Below are positions 1-7,361 of a stretch of 64,000 nucleotides of DNA, piece after piece. The notes beneath the pieces were generated by a model. The model was not told the DNA's origin and did no database searches. It saw nothing but the letters and a program-made list of their open reading frames with translations. The position numbers and the translations under genes were made by a program. Origin of the DNA: Brevinema_A sp051649245. Lineage in GTDB: Bacteria > Spirochaetota > Brevinematia > Brevinematales > Brevinemataceae. Each line of letters starts with the position of its first letter. The first letter of the stretch is position 1. The stretch spans positions 51,426-115,425 of the forward strand of contig JBOFGS010000014.1 in assembly GCA_051649245.1 (NCBI GenBank), read 5' to 3'.

Positions 1-2
1 TG

Positions 3-338
3 AGCATTGATAAGATAAATTCGTTAATTAATACTATATTAGAACATGGTTTTTCGATTGAAAATCTTTCATTTGGGATGGGTGGTGGCCTACTACAAAA
101 ACTCGATCGTGACAGTATGAGCTGGGCTATGAAAATGTATAAAATTAAAATTGATGGCAAATGGTCTGATGTTCGAAAAATTCCTAGTACTCAGATTAAT
201 AAAGAATCTTTTAATCCTCAAAATATTGTTGATGATAGTGATTGGGTTACCCATTATCAATGGGATAACTCGCTTAGTCAGCCTACTATATATAAGGAAG
301 ATTTTAAAGAAATCAGAAAACGAATTATTATATCATAA
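3..338 (+). CDS. Nicotinamide phosphoribosyltransferase, C-terminal part (cut by window start)
   Basis: The reading frame is already open at base 3 and runs 111 codons to a TAA. The sequence SFGMGGGLLQKLDRDSMSWAMK, followed by a DGKWSDV-type segment, is the signature of the C-terminal part of NAMPT (NadV), the enzyme that joins nicotinamide to PRPP to make NMN in one-step NAD salvage. In the family GMGGGLL lies in the phosphate-binding region and the remaining tail is short, as here. An internal ATG at 78 is not the start, because homology continues upstream of it. The gene faces the minus-strand operon to its right with only 16 bases between the two stop codons. The rest of the protein is outside the window, so the active-site residues cannot be checked. 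Confidence 0.85.
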   Translation, partial: SIDKINSLINTILEHGFSIENLSFGMGGGLLQKLDRDSMSWAMKMYKIKIDGKWSDVRKIPSTQINKESFNPQNIVDDSDWVTHYQWDNSLSQPTIYKEDFKEIRKRIIIS

Positions 339-354
339 ATCATACTTTAATTGA

Positions 355-978
355 TTAATCTTGAAAAATATCTTGGAGTTCTTTCCAAGATATTTTGTTG
401 ATAATATTTTGGAAGATTCTATCTCGATCCTGATTAGAAATATTTTTAGGAAAAGTTAAACTGAGTAATATTCCTGAAATTTCAAGTGATTTTTTTTGAT
501 TATGATTTGAAAATAAATAGACATAGTGTCCTAGTGCTTCTTTCGGATACCATAGAATAAGATTGTTACTAAGTTCTAATAGTTCATAAGGAGCTGATGG
601 TGGTATATAAAATTGAGATTCATAAATATAAGTTTGATAGTATTTTACTGACTCAAATGAATAATCGAGAGATAAATGTATCGTGGATTGATTGATATTC
701 ATGTCCTTAAAATTATAAGACATGTTAAAGCTAAAAAAGGAATTATTGTTGTATAAATTAATCCCATAACTAATATTTGTTTCTGTTGCTTTGTTTAAAT
801 AAGGAAGAGCTGATGCAGTTTTATTAATAATATTTGTGATAGACAGATGAATCGCAGACACACTTTCATTAATAGCTGGAGCAAAATGTTTTTCTTGATA
901 CAATATCTGAGCTTTTTTAAAATCAGCAAACATAAATATAGGAATGATTGATAATACAAGTATTAATAATAATTTCAT
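355..978 (-). CDS. Secreted protein of unknown function
   Basis: This 207-residue protein starts MKLLLILVLSIIPIFMFA, a clear Sec signal peptide with probable cleavage after FMFA; no lipobox Cys is visible. The mature part alternates polar and aromatic residues (SFFSFNMSYNF, YYQTYIYESQFY), which suggests beta-strands and a periplasmic or outer-membrane location. I recognise no family. It is the last gene of the ABC exporter operon, starting 9 bases after the ATPase stop, so an envelope role linked to the exported substrate is plausible. Its C-terminal codons overlap a terminator-like hairpin. Confidence 0.7.
   Translation of the reverse strand: MKLLLILVLSIIPIFMFADFKKAQILYQEKHFAPAINESVSAIHLSITNIINKTASALPYLNKATETNISYGINLYNNNSFFSFNMSYNFKDMNINQSTIHLSLDYSFESVKYYQTYIYESQFYIPPSAPYELLELSNNLILWYPKEALGHYVYLFSNHNQKKSLEISGILLSLTFPKNISNQDRDRIFQNIINKISWKELQDIFQD
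365..396 (+). terminator. Hairpin, probable terminator of the NAMPT gene inside the convergent gene
   Basis: A perfect 13-bp inverted repeat (365-377 with 384-396, loop GTTCTT) lies 26 bases after the NAMPT stop and is followed by only a short T-rich stretch. It lies within the last codons of the convergent gene 355-978, which encode a tail ending SWKELQDIFQD. If it works as a terminator, that tail is partly shaped by RNA structure. The T-tract is weak, so confidence is moderate. Confidence 0.45.
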
Positions 979-987
979 GATGTTAAC

Positions 988-1725
988 CTATGTTTTTGTC
1001 GTATATTCTAGGTATGTTTTCATGACTTCATTTGCATCGCCGATCATCTTAACTTCACCAAGATGTAACCATAATGCTTTATCACAATAACGTTCAATAG
1101 CACCTGTATCATGAGAAATCATTACTACAGTTTTATCTGATTGAATCATACTTTCAATACGATTTTGGCTTTTTTTCTTAAAATGAGCATCTCCAACACT
1201 AAAAACTTCATCAAGTAATAATAATTCCGGTTGGATACATGCTGCAACAGAAAATGTAAGTCGAGATCTCATACCACTTGAGTAAGTATACATAGGATAG
1301 TCAATAGCTTCTTTGAGCTCTGAAAATTCAATGATTTCATCAGCAAGACCTGCATCAAGGTCTTTTTTTGTGATTCCAAGTAATAGTGCATTTAAATATA
1401 AATTCATACGACCGGTTAAATCATTCATAAAACCTGCCCCTAAGGTAAGGAGTTGATGGTTATCTGTATTAATAACAAGTTCCCCAGAATCAGGAGCAAA
1501 AGTTTGTGCCAACACTCTGAGTAGTGTTGATTTTCCAGATCCATTTGTCCCAACAATACCTAAATTACTTCCTTTTGCTAAGGTAAATGAAACATTTTTT
1601 AAAGCTTGAACACGATATTTATCAATTTTTTGTTGTGTTTTAGTGAACATTTTTTTTAAGCTAAAGCTATTTTGAATTTCATATGTTAGAGAAATATTAT
1701 TTGCTTCTATCATATTATGAGACAT
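988..1725 (-). CDS. ABC exporter ATP-binding protein, Wzt/TagH type
   Basis: The 245-residue ATPase has Walker A GTNGSGKST (about residue 60), the ABC signature region YSSGMRSRLTFSVA, Walker B PELLLLDEVFSVGD and the H-loop VMISHD. The VGTNGSGKST loop, the SSGM signature and the DEVFSVGD Walker B are typical of ATPases that pair with ABC-2 permeases to export O-antigen, teichoic acid or related glycans. It lacks the C-terminal carbohydrate-binding extension of longer Wzt proteins. A start codon 30 bases upstream is possible, but AAGGAG lies 9 bases before the ATG at 1725, so I use that. The partner permease is 3164-3970; the gene between them is an oxidoreductase, which is unusual. Confidence 0.85.
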   Translation of the reverse strand: MSHNMIEANNISLTYEIQNSFSLKKMFTKTQQKIDKYRVQALKNVSFTLAKGSNLGIVGTNGSGKSTLLRVLAQTFAPDSGELVINTDNHQLLTLGAGFMNDLTGRMNLYLNALLLGITKKDLDAGLADEIIEFSELKEAIDYPMYTYSSGMRSRLTFSVAACIQPELLLLDEVFSVGDAHFKKKSQNRIESMIQSDKTVVMISHDTGAIERYCDKALWLHLGEVKMIGDANEVMKTYLEYTTKT

Positions 1726-1758
1726 AGATCGTATCTCCTTATTATGTAAATACATATA

Positions 1759-3147
1759 TTAAGATTTTTGAAGCATGTGATCAACTGCGATCATTCCCAT
1801 AACAGCAGCTTGATTAAGTCCACTACCATACCCAGAACTATCTCCTGCAACATATAATCCTGCAATACTTGTTTGCATATGCTCATCAATATTTACACGG
1901 ACACTTCTAAATTTAATTTCAGGAAAATATAATAATAAATCTGCAGATGAAAACCCTGGTGTAATTTTACCATGAACCTCGATAAATTCAATAATATTAT
2001 CTAAAATTCTTTTTGGACAGGCCAAGGAAATATCACCTGCTACATAATCAGATGTGGTAGGTAAAATATTTAAATGTGATAGGCGATTATTCGTAGAACG
2101 ACGATGTGCTAATAAATCTCCGTAAGATTGACATAAAATCTTACCACCTGTCAACATAGCAGACATTTTAGCAATAGATTTGGCATACTCAAAAGGTTCA
2201 TTAAAAGGCTCTGTAAAACTTTGCGTACAAAGTAAAGCTAAATTAGTATTTTGAGATTTCTTATTTTTATATGCATGCCCATTGGCTAATACTGTCCCAT
2301 CCTCATGTTTTTCGACAGCAATAAATCCACTGGGATTACTACAGAAAGTCCTCATTTTATCATTGTATGCTTTTGTATAATAAATCATCTTAGCTTCATA
2401 AAAATTTTCATTAATTGATTTCATAACAATATCAGGGATCTCTGCACGAACTCCTACATCAACACTACCTTGTAAAAACTCAATATTATATTTGCGTGCA
2501 ATTGATTGCATATAGCTTGCCCCACTACGACCTACTGCAATAAGAACATTTGGGGCATACGCTTTATATTCCTGTTGATCTTGTGTATAAACCACACCTT
2601 CTATGTGGCCATTATTAATAATTAAATCCGTCCATTCTGCTGAAGTCTGAAAATGAGCACCACTATCAAGTAAAGATTTAATCAAAAGTGTATAAAGCTC
2701 TCGAGCTCCATCTGTACCTAAATGCATTGTCAAAGTATCAACTAACTGTACATTATTTTCGATACATGATTTTTTTATTGCTGCGACCTCACAATTGTCT
2801 GTTCCTCCAATAGGATCAGCAGTACACCCTAATTTTTTATAAATATCAACAATTTGAGCAATTTTTTTATTAACAATATTTGTTCCCACAACAGTATACA
2901 CATCCCCACCAACACGATGATCAAGATTAAATTTACAATCAGAAAAAGCTCCTGCACCACCTACTCCATAAACAATAGGTGACAGTAGAGGTTTATTTTT
3001 GGACGAAACTGCTTCTAAACGATCTTTCCACATTAGTCCTTTATCAATTAATAAAACTTTTAAGTTAGGATTTTGTTGCAAAGCTTCATAAGCTCCCATC
3101 ACAGCAGATTGTCCTGCACCAATAAAAATAATATCATAGTTGAGCAT
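1759..3147 (-). CDS. FAD-dependent oxidoreductase (COG2509-like)
   Basis: The 462-residue flavoprotein begins MLNYDIIFIGAGQSAVMGAYEA, a Rossmann beta-alpha-beta with a GxGxxA-type FAD-binding turn followed by the acidic LLIDKG strand end. The C-terminus carries the second FAD motif, GLYVAGDSSGYGSGLNQAAVMG. Middle segments such as GVGGAGAFSDCKFNLD and the NTNLALLC region fit the uncharacterised FAD-dependent dehydrogenases of COG2509. The substrate is unknown. It lies between the permease (16-base gap) and the ATPase (33-base gap) of one exporter, so it is almost certainly co-transcribed and may reduce the exported molecule or its lipid carrier; that link is inference. The start has AGGA 8 bases upstream. 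Confidence 0.8.
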   Translation of the reverse strand: MLNYDIIFIGAGQSAVMGAYEALQQNPNLKVLLIDKGLMWKDRLEAVSSKNKPLLSPIVYGVGGAGAFSDCKFNLDHRVGGDVYTVVGTNIVNKKIAQIVDIYKKLGCTADPIGGTDNCEVAAIKKSCIENNVQLVDTLTMHLGTDGARELYTLLIKSLLDSGAHFQTSAEWTDLIINNGHIEGVVYTQDQQEYKAYAPNVLIAVGRSGASYMQSIARKYNIEFLQGSVDVGVRAEIPDIVMKSINENFYEAKMIYYTKAYNDKMRTFCSNPSGFIAVEKHEDGTVLANGHAYKNKKSQNTNLALLCTQSFTEPFNEPFEYAKSIAKMSAMLTGGKILCQSYGDLLAHRRSTNNRLSHLNILPTTSDYVAGDISLACPKRILDNIIEFIEVHGKITPGFSSADLLLYFPEIKFRSVRVNIDEHMQTSIAGLYVAGDSSGYGSGLNQAAVMGMIAVDHMLQKS

Positions 3148-3163
3148 AGTATTTTCCTAAAAA

Positions 3164-3970
3164 TTATTTTGGACTAATTCTATTGTAGACTTGATCATAT
3201 CTGTAGAGGATCTTAAGTCCGAAAAAGAGTCCTAATACAGTAAACAGCAACAAAAACAAAAGAGCTGACATATTTGGTGGTTTTCCATATGTTATAACGT
3301 TTCTAAAAGCTCCGGTTAAAATCGCAAGTGGATTTAATTTAAAAAGAAATTGATATTGAGAAGGAATTCTAGATATGTCATAGAATATAGGAGTTGAAAA
3401 CATTAATAATGTTAATAAATGTGGTAAAATATTTCCAAAATCATTAATAAATGATGTAATATGAGCAACAATAATAGAACACAGAAAAGTAAACATCAGT
3501 AAGAGCAATGCTAACAACGGCAAGTATAACAAATATATTGTAAAAGTTACATTAAATAAGAACATCAAAACAAATAAAATACTAACAGACACAAAAAAAG
3601 GATAAAGACCTGATAATGTCAGTGCAAAAGGAAAAATAAATTTAGGAATGTAAGTATCTCTACAAATATGTGTATAAGAGATAATACTTGTTGCAGCTTG
3701 AGTGACGGTCATCGAAAAATAACGCCAAACAAGCATTGCCGAAAAGAAAAAGACAGGAAAATTAGGATCTCTTTGAGAAAAAACAAGACGCACTAAAATT
3801 ACATAAATTCCCATATTTAATAAAGGATCTAAAAACCACCAAAAATATCCGAGGATTGTATTTGAAATCCTGACTGTTTCGAGGGCCTTAACAAAATGAA
3901 ATAAATAATCTTTATATTTAAAAAATTCAGCAATAAATCTTTTTGGAGTATTCATTGATCTGATATTCAT
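3164..3970 (-). CDS. ABC-2 type exporter permease, Wzm/TagG type
   Basis: The 268-residue membrane protein has six predicted membrane segments and the ABC-2 layout: an N-terminal cytoplasmic helix (SMNTPKRFIAEFFKYKDYLFHF), then LGYFWWFLDPLLNMGIYVILVRLVF and, late in the protein, FSTPIFYDISRIPSQYQFLFKLNPL. The LGxxWxxLxPL and TPIFYxxxxIPxxxxxxxxxNP signatures are characteristic of permeases that export lipid-linked polysaccharides. It is the first gene of the operon and pairs with the ATPase at 988-1725. GAGG lies 8 bases before the chosen ATG. A promoter with a near-consensus -10 lies about 50 bases upstream. Confidence 0.88.
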   Translation of the reverse strand: MNIRSMNTPKRFIAEFFKYKDYLFHFVKALETVRISNTILGYFWWFLDPLLNMGIYVILVRLVFSQRDPNFPVFFFSAMLVWRYFSMTVTQAATSIISYTHICRDTYIPKFIFPFALTLSGLYPFFVSVSILFVLMFLFNVTFTIYLLYLPLLALLLLMFTFLCSIIVAHITSFINDFGNILPHLLTLLMFSTPIFYDISRIPSQYQFLFKLNPLAILTGAFRNVITYGKPPNMSALLFLLLFTVLGLFFGLKILYRYDQVYNRISPK

Positions 3971-4020
3971 AGAGAATCCTCATCAACATTTTTAATAATA
4001 ATTTAATAAATCGTAAAGCT

Positions 4021-4049
4021 ATTATACGACATTTTAATACTATTTGCAA
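4021..4049 (-). promoter_or_regulatory. Sigma-70-type promoter of the ABC exporter operon
   Basis: Read on the minus strand: TTGCAA (4044-4049), a 17-base spacer and TATAAT (4021-4026). It is placed correctly for the permease start at 3970. Confidence 0.7.
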
Positions 4050-4066
4050 TAAAAATATCTGTGAAA

Positions 4067-5482
4067 TTATAATAATATTTTTTTTATAGGTTCATATAAT
4101 AATTCAACTTGAGCATTTCGTTTTTCTTGTGATAAAATAATATCATGAGACATAACAATAAAACTATCGTAGGTAACTAAAAAAATCCAATCAGAAGCCT
4201 GAGAAAGTAATAAATGCAGTATTTGTTTCCATGATACTTCTTCAAGTAAGGACTCAATGTACTTATTTTGTTCAATAATACTACTCCAAAGATGTTTTGT
4301 TTTATTGTTGATCCAAGAATCAAAATTATTATGCAATCCCCATGTTGATAAAGCAGGGATGGTTGATTCGAGAAATACAATATTCTTGTAATCAGCAATA
4401 GAAATGTCAAATGAATGCTGAAGTAATGATTTTAAAATAAATATTTCTAGAAAATCAATCCCCTCTTTCCACCAATGACCAAATAATTCCATATCAAAAA
4501 AAACAGAAATACAAGAATTATTCTGCTTTGTCTTACGTTCTGTGAATATTTTTTCTAAATACTCAACATAAGATGTTGCATCTTCATGTATTTGAGATTT
4601 TGCTTTTTCAGGATCATAGATCTTTTTTTCTTTTACAGAACGATGTGTTATAGAACGAATAGAAAAACCAGCTTTTAAATAATGATTGGTTTCTAAAATT
4701 TTTGATATTTCATAAGATTCATCAGCATAATCAGCATAAAAGTCTTGATACTCGACATGTGCTGGAAATCCCAGATCAGCATCCCATATTTTATTATTAG
4801 CTTTGAGATCTCTGATAAAATAATATAAATTATTGTGAAAACAAATAGGCTCATTGTTTTTATCGCTGACAGATGATCGATCAGCAAAGAAATATTTAAA
4901 TCCATATTCAGATAATATTTCAGACAAATCTGAAAAAACAGCACATTCAGGACTCCAAAATCCTGTCATTTCACCAAAGTAATACTCAGATATCTTCTTC
5001 CCAATAAGGATCTGTAAATTTAAAAGTTTTGGGGTTTCGTATAATGTCGGTAATAAGGGATGGGTAAAAGCACTTGTGACAATATTCAGAACCCCTATTT
5101 TTTGAAAATATTGAAATCCTTCAATAAGATTATTAAGACATGTAGACTCTTCAATTAATTGTTCTAATTTTTTGAGCTCATATTTACGAGCCTCATCTTT
5201 TTGAGGATCGCCAAGCTTGATCGATAAAATTTTCTTACGTACATCAATATATCTATTGAAATTTTCAGCGAAATTCTCTGTTCCTAACTGTAGTAATAAA
5301 ATCGGAGATAAATTGAGTGTGATTTTAAAATCAGTGTTTTTTTTTGTCACTCGATTAAGCATGTTAATAAAAGGGAGATAAGAATTTAAGCAGGCTTCAT
5401 ATAGCCAAAATTCAGCTTCGGTTTTTAAAACAAAGGGTATATGTGCATGCAGAACAAAATGAAAGTAATTGTTTTGTTTCAT
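4067..5482 (-). CDS. Glycoside hydrolase family 57, probable 1,4-alpha-glucan branching enzyme
   Basis: The 471-residue protein starts with the GH57 motif FHFVLHAHIPFV. It has the nucleophile motif GFWSPECAV (Glu179) and the acid/base motif FFDMELFGHWWKEG (Asp330), the five-motif pattern of GH57 branching enzymes and 4-alpha-glucanotransferases. It probably acts on glycogen-like alpha-glucan in the cytoplasm; there is no signal peptide. It is about 50 residues shorter than typical archaeal GH57 branching enzymes, mainly at the C-terminus, so branching versus other activity is uncertain. An upstream ATG at 5530 would add 16 residues that do not belong to the family; GAGGA lies about 8 bases before 5482, which I choose. 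It is transcribed toward the exporter operon but has its own spacing. Confidence 0.8.
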   Translation of the reverse strand: MKQNNYFHFVLHAHIPFVLKTEAEFWLYEACLNSYLPFINMLNRVTKKNTDFKITLNLSPILLLQLGTENFAENFNRYIDVRKKILSIKLGDPQKDEARKYELKKLEQLIEESTCLNNLIEGFQYFQKIGVLNIVTSAFTHPLLPTLYETPKLLNLQILIGKKISEYYFGEMTGFWSPECAVFSDLSEILSEYGFKYFFADRSSVSDKNNEPICFHNNLYYFIRDLKANNKIWDADLGFPAHVEYQDFYADYADESYEISKILETNHYLKAGFSIRSITHRSVKEKKIYDPEKAKSQIHEDATSYVEYLEKIFTERKTKQNNSCISVFFDMELFGHWWKEGIDFLEIFILKSLLQHSFDISIADYKNIVFLESTIPALSTWGLHNNFDSWINNKTKHLWSSIIEQNKYIESLLEEVSWKQILHLLLSQASDWIFLVTYDSFIVMSHDIILSQEKRNAQVELLYEPIKKILL

Positions 5483-5626
5483 TTCAAAATCCTCTTGTAT
5501 ATTTATAATAAATCTGTTATAATATAACATATTAACAAAAATATTGAAATTAATAAAATATTTTATCTGTAAGATTTTATGTTTTATTAATTTTAAGTGA
5601 TTCTTTCTTAAATGAAGAAGGTTTTT

Positions 5627-5929
5627 ATGATTTCTATATCTGAGGACGATGTATTAAAACTGACAGATTATATATTACTTGATGTCAGAACTCCTGAAGA
5701 ATATGAAGAGGCTCATTTGCATAATGCTCAAAATATTCCTGTAGATGAATTGATTTATTTGAAGACAATTCCATTTTTGAAAGATAAAACTATTATTTGT
5801 TATTGTCGGAGTGGTGTGCGTTCGCAAAAAGCTACTGATTTTTTGATTGAATTAGGCTATAAAGCATTTAATTTAGGTGGATACTTAACATTTTCAGAGA
5901 CATTTATTGCTGACATGCAACAAAAATAA
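5627..5929 (+). CDS. Single-domain rhodanese-like sulfurtransferase (first of two)
   Basis: The 100-residue protein has the rhodanese fold signatures LLDVRTPEEYEEAHLHNAQNIP and the active-site loop CYCRSGVRSQKA, in which the second Cys is the persulfide-forming residue, followed by LGYKAFNLGGY. It is the GlpE/PspE size class and is cytoplasmic, with no signal peptide. An ATG 15 bases earlier (5612) is in frame, but AAGAAGG sits 6 bases before 5627. The next gene is a paralogue of the same length, so the pair arose by tandem duplication. The sulfur acceptor is unknown. Confidence 0.85.
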   Translation: MISISEDDVLKLTDYILLDVRTPEEYEEAHLHNAQNIPVDELIYLKTIPFLKDKTIICYCRSGVRSQKATDFLIELGYKAFNLGGYLTFSETFIADMQQK

Positions 5930-5984
5930 TATGTCATAATAATTTAATTAATTAAAGAAAAATAAAAAATTGAAGAAAATAATC

Positions 5985-6296
5985 ATGAATCTAATAATTT
6001 CAGAAGAAGATTTTTTAAAATTAGATCTAAACGATGTTTATATTATCGATGTAAGACATCCTTTTGAACAAGTAACGGGATACCTTGGGATTTCTGTAAA
6101 TATTCCTTTTGTAGAGCTTATTTCTATCCCTTTGTCTATCCCCAAGCACAAAACTATTCTTACTTATTGTAACTATGGCAATAGAGCAGGTAGAAGTGCT
6201 CTCATTTTAAGAGAACATGGATATGATGCTTATAGTTTAGGTGGATATGCTTTATTTTCAGAAAAATTAAAAAAACGATGTCATAAGCCTAGCTAA
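5985..6296 (+). CDS. Single-domain rhodanese-like sulfurtransferase (second of two)
   Basis: The 103-residue paralogue of the preceding gene has IIDVRHPFEQVTGYLGISVNIP and an active-site loop TYCNYGNRAGRSA, so the catalytic Cys is kept. The loop is changed from the usual CxxGxRS: an Asn follows the Cys and the Arg-Ser lies further along. It continues HGYDAYSLGGYALFSEK like its neighbour. Substrate choice may therefore differ between the two copies. A TTG at 5970 could start a five-residue longer form; the ATG at 5985 has only a weak GAAGAAA upstream. Confidence 0.8.
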   Translation: MNLIISEEDFLKLDLNDVYIIDVRHPFEQVTGYLGISVNIPFVELISIPLSIPKHKTILTYCNYGNRAGRSALILREHGYDAYSLGGYALFSEKLKKRCHKPS

Positions 6297-6335
6297 TATA
6301 TGTTACTAATCTATCTTAATATAAAGGAGATGATT

Positions 6336-6800
6336 ATGAAGATTTCACTTGGTGCAGATCATGGAGGATTTGAGCTCAAAGAAGCCGTTAAAAAATGGTT
6401 AATTTCGCGACAGTTTGATGTACAAGATTTTGGAACTCATTCAACAGATAGCGTTGATTATATCGATTTTGTATACCCAGCAACGGAAAGTGTTTCCAAT
6501 CATGAATCTGATAAAGCTATTGTATTTTGTGGTACAGGACTGGGTGCCAGCTATGTTGCAAATAAAGTAAAAGGCATTCGTGCAGCTCTATGCGACGATG
6601 AATTTACAGCTCGTTTATCACGGCAACATAATGATGCTAACGTGCTTGTTTTGGGAGGTAGAGTCTTAACAAGTGATAAAGCTTTAGCTATTCTTGAAGT
6701 TTGGTTGACAACACCTTTTGAAGGTGGTCGACATCAAGCAAGAATTGATAAAATAACACAAATTGAAGAACAACAGTACAAAAAACATCATACTCAATAA
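6336..6800 (+). CDS. rpiB: Ribose-5-phosphate isomerase B
   Basis: This 154-residue protein interconverts ribose 5-phosphate and ribulose 5-phosphate in the non-oxidative pentose phosphate pathway. It begins KISLGADHGGFELKEAVK, with the Asp-His pair of the RpiB/LacAB family, has the catalytic loop VFCGTGLGASYVANKVKGIRAAL with the active-site Cys, and then RQHNDANVLVLGGRVL. The length is normal for the family. Three in-frame ATGs precede it; AAAGGAG is 8 bases before 6336, which decides the start. It is spaced 39 bases after the second rhodanese and may share its transcript. Confidence 0.92.
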   Translation: MKISLGADHGGFELKEAVKKWLISRQFDVQDFGTHSTDSVDYIDFVYPATESVSNHESDKAIVFCGTGLGASYVANKVKGIRAALCDDEFTARLSRQHNDANVLVLGGRVLTSDKALAILEVWLTTPFEGGRHQARIDKITQIEEQQYKKHHTQ

Positions 6801-6827
6801 AAATTATTTAGATTATGAGGTAATCGT

Positions 6828-7256
6828 ATGGAATATTCTACTCCTAATATTTATTTTGAAATAGAAATTGCTAATAGTTCTGTAGAAAAAATTTGGGATG
6901 AATTTATTGAAGCAGAGCTATTTTTAAATCTATTCAAAGAAAAAAAAACTTGTGAATCATTTCAAAATAATGAACAAGGATCTATAGAGTTTACAATAGG
7001 ATTATTCAAAAAAATTAATGCAGAATATCATGTTTTATCTTATGAAAAAAATAAAAACTTATTATTCGATATCGTATCTCCAGAATGCACTTCTACGATT
7101 TTATTAACAATCGATCAACATAATGGTAATATATTACTTCGTTTAGATCACAGAAGTTTTGTTGGTATTTATAAAAAACAATATCATAGAAGCTTTAATA
7201 ATCGTTGGAAAAAAATTTTTAATACACTATATAAGAAAGAAAAACAAGCTGTTTAA
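6828..7256 (+). CDS. Small protein, possibly of the SRPBCC/START-like fold
   Basis: The 142-residue protein begins with a beta-strand and a helix of the type FEIEIANSSVEKIWDEFIEAELFLNLF and ends in a long basic helix SFNNRWKKIFNTLYKKEKQ. This N-terminal strand, VEKIWDEF helix and C-terminal helix containing RW are the arrangement of SRPBCC ligand-binding proteins (AHSA1-like), but the middle shows no diagnostic motif. No signal peptide. TGAGGT lies 8 bases before the start. Its last codons form the left arm of a terminator. Function unknown. Confidence 0.5.
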   Translation: MEYSTPNIYFEIEIANSSVEKIWDEFIEAELFLNLFKEKKTCESFQNNEQGSIEFTIGLFKKINAEYHVLSYEKNKNLLFDIVSPECTSTILLTIDQHNGNILLRLDHRSFVGIYKKQYHRSFNNRWKKIFNTLYKKEKQAV

Positions 7257-7270
7257 GGCTTGTTTTTTTT
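7241..7270 (+). terminator. Rho-independent terminator overlapping the preceding stop codon
   Basis: AAAACAAGC (7241-7249) pairs with GCTTGTTTT (7258-7266) and is followed by a T run. The stop codon at 7254-7256 lies in the loop. It separates the rpiB group from the fliD-like gene. Confidence 0.75.
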
Positions 7271-7287
7271 ATATAATTACATATAAT

Positions 7288-7316
7288 TTGCTTTTTTTTT
7301 ATAATTACAATATAGT
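7288..7316 (+). promoter_or_regulatory. Possible promoter of the FliD-like gene
   Basis: TTGCTT (7288-7293), 17 bases, TATAGT (7311-7316), about 45 bases before the GTG start. Spacing is ideal and each box has four or five consensus bases, but the region is very AT-rich, so chance matches are likely. Confidence 0.45.
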
Positions 7317-7361
7317 ATATCATATCTATCAATATAGATTTATCATATTATGAGGTATCTT

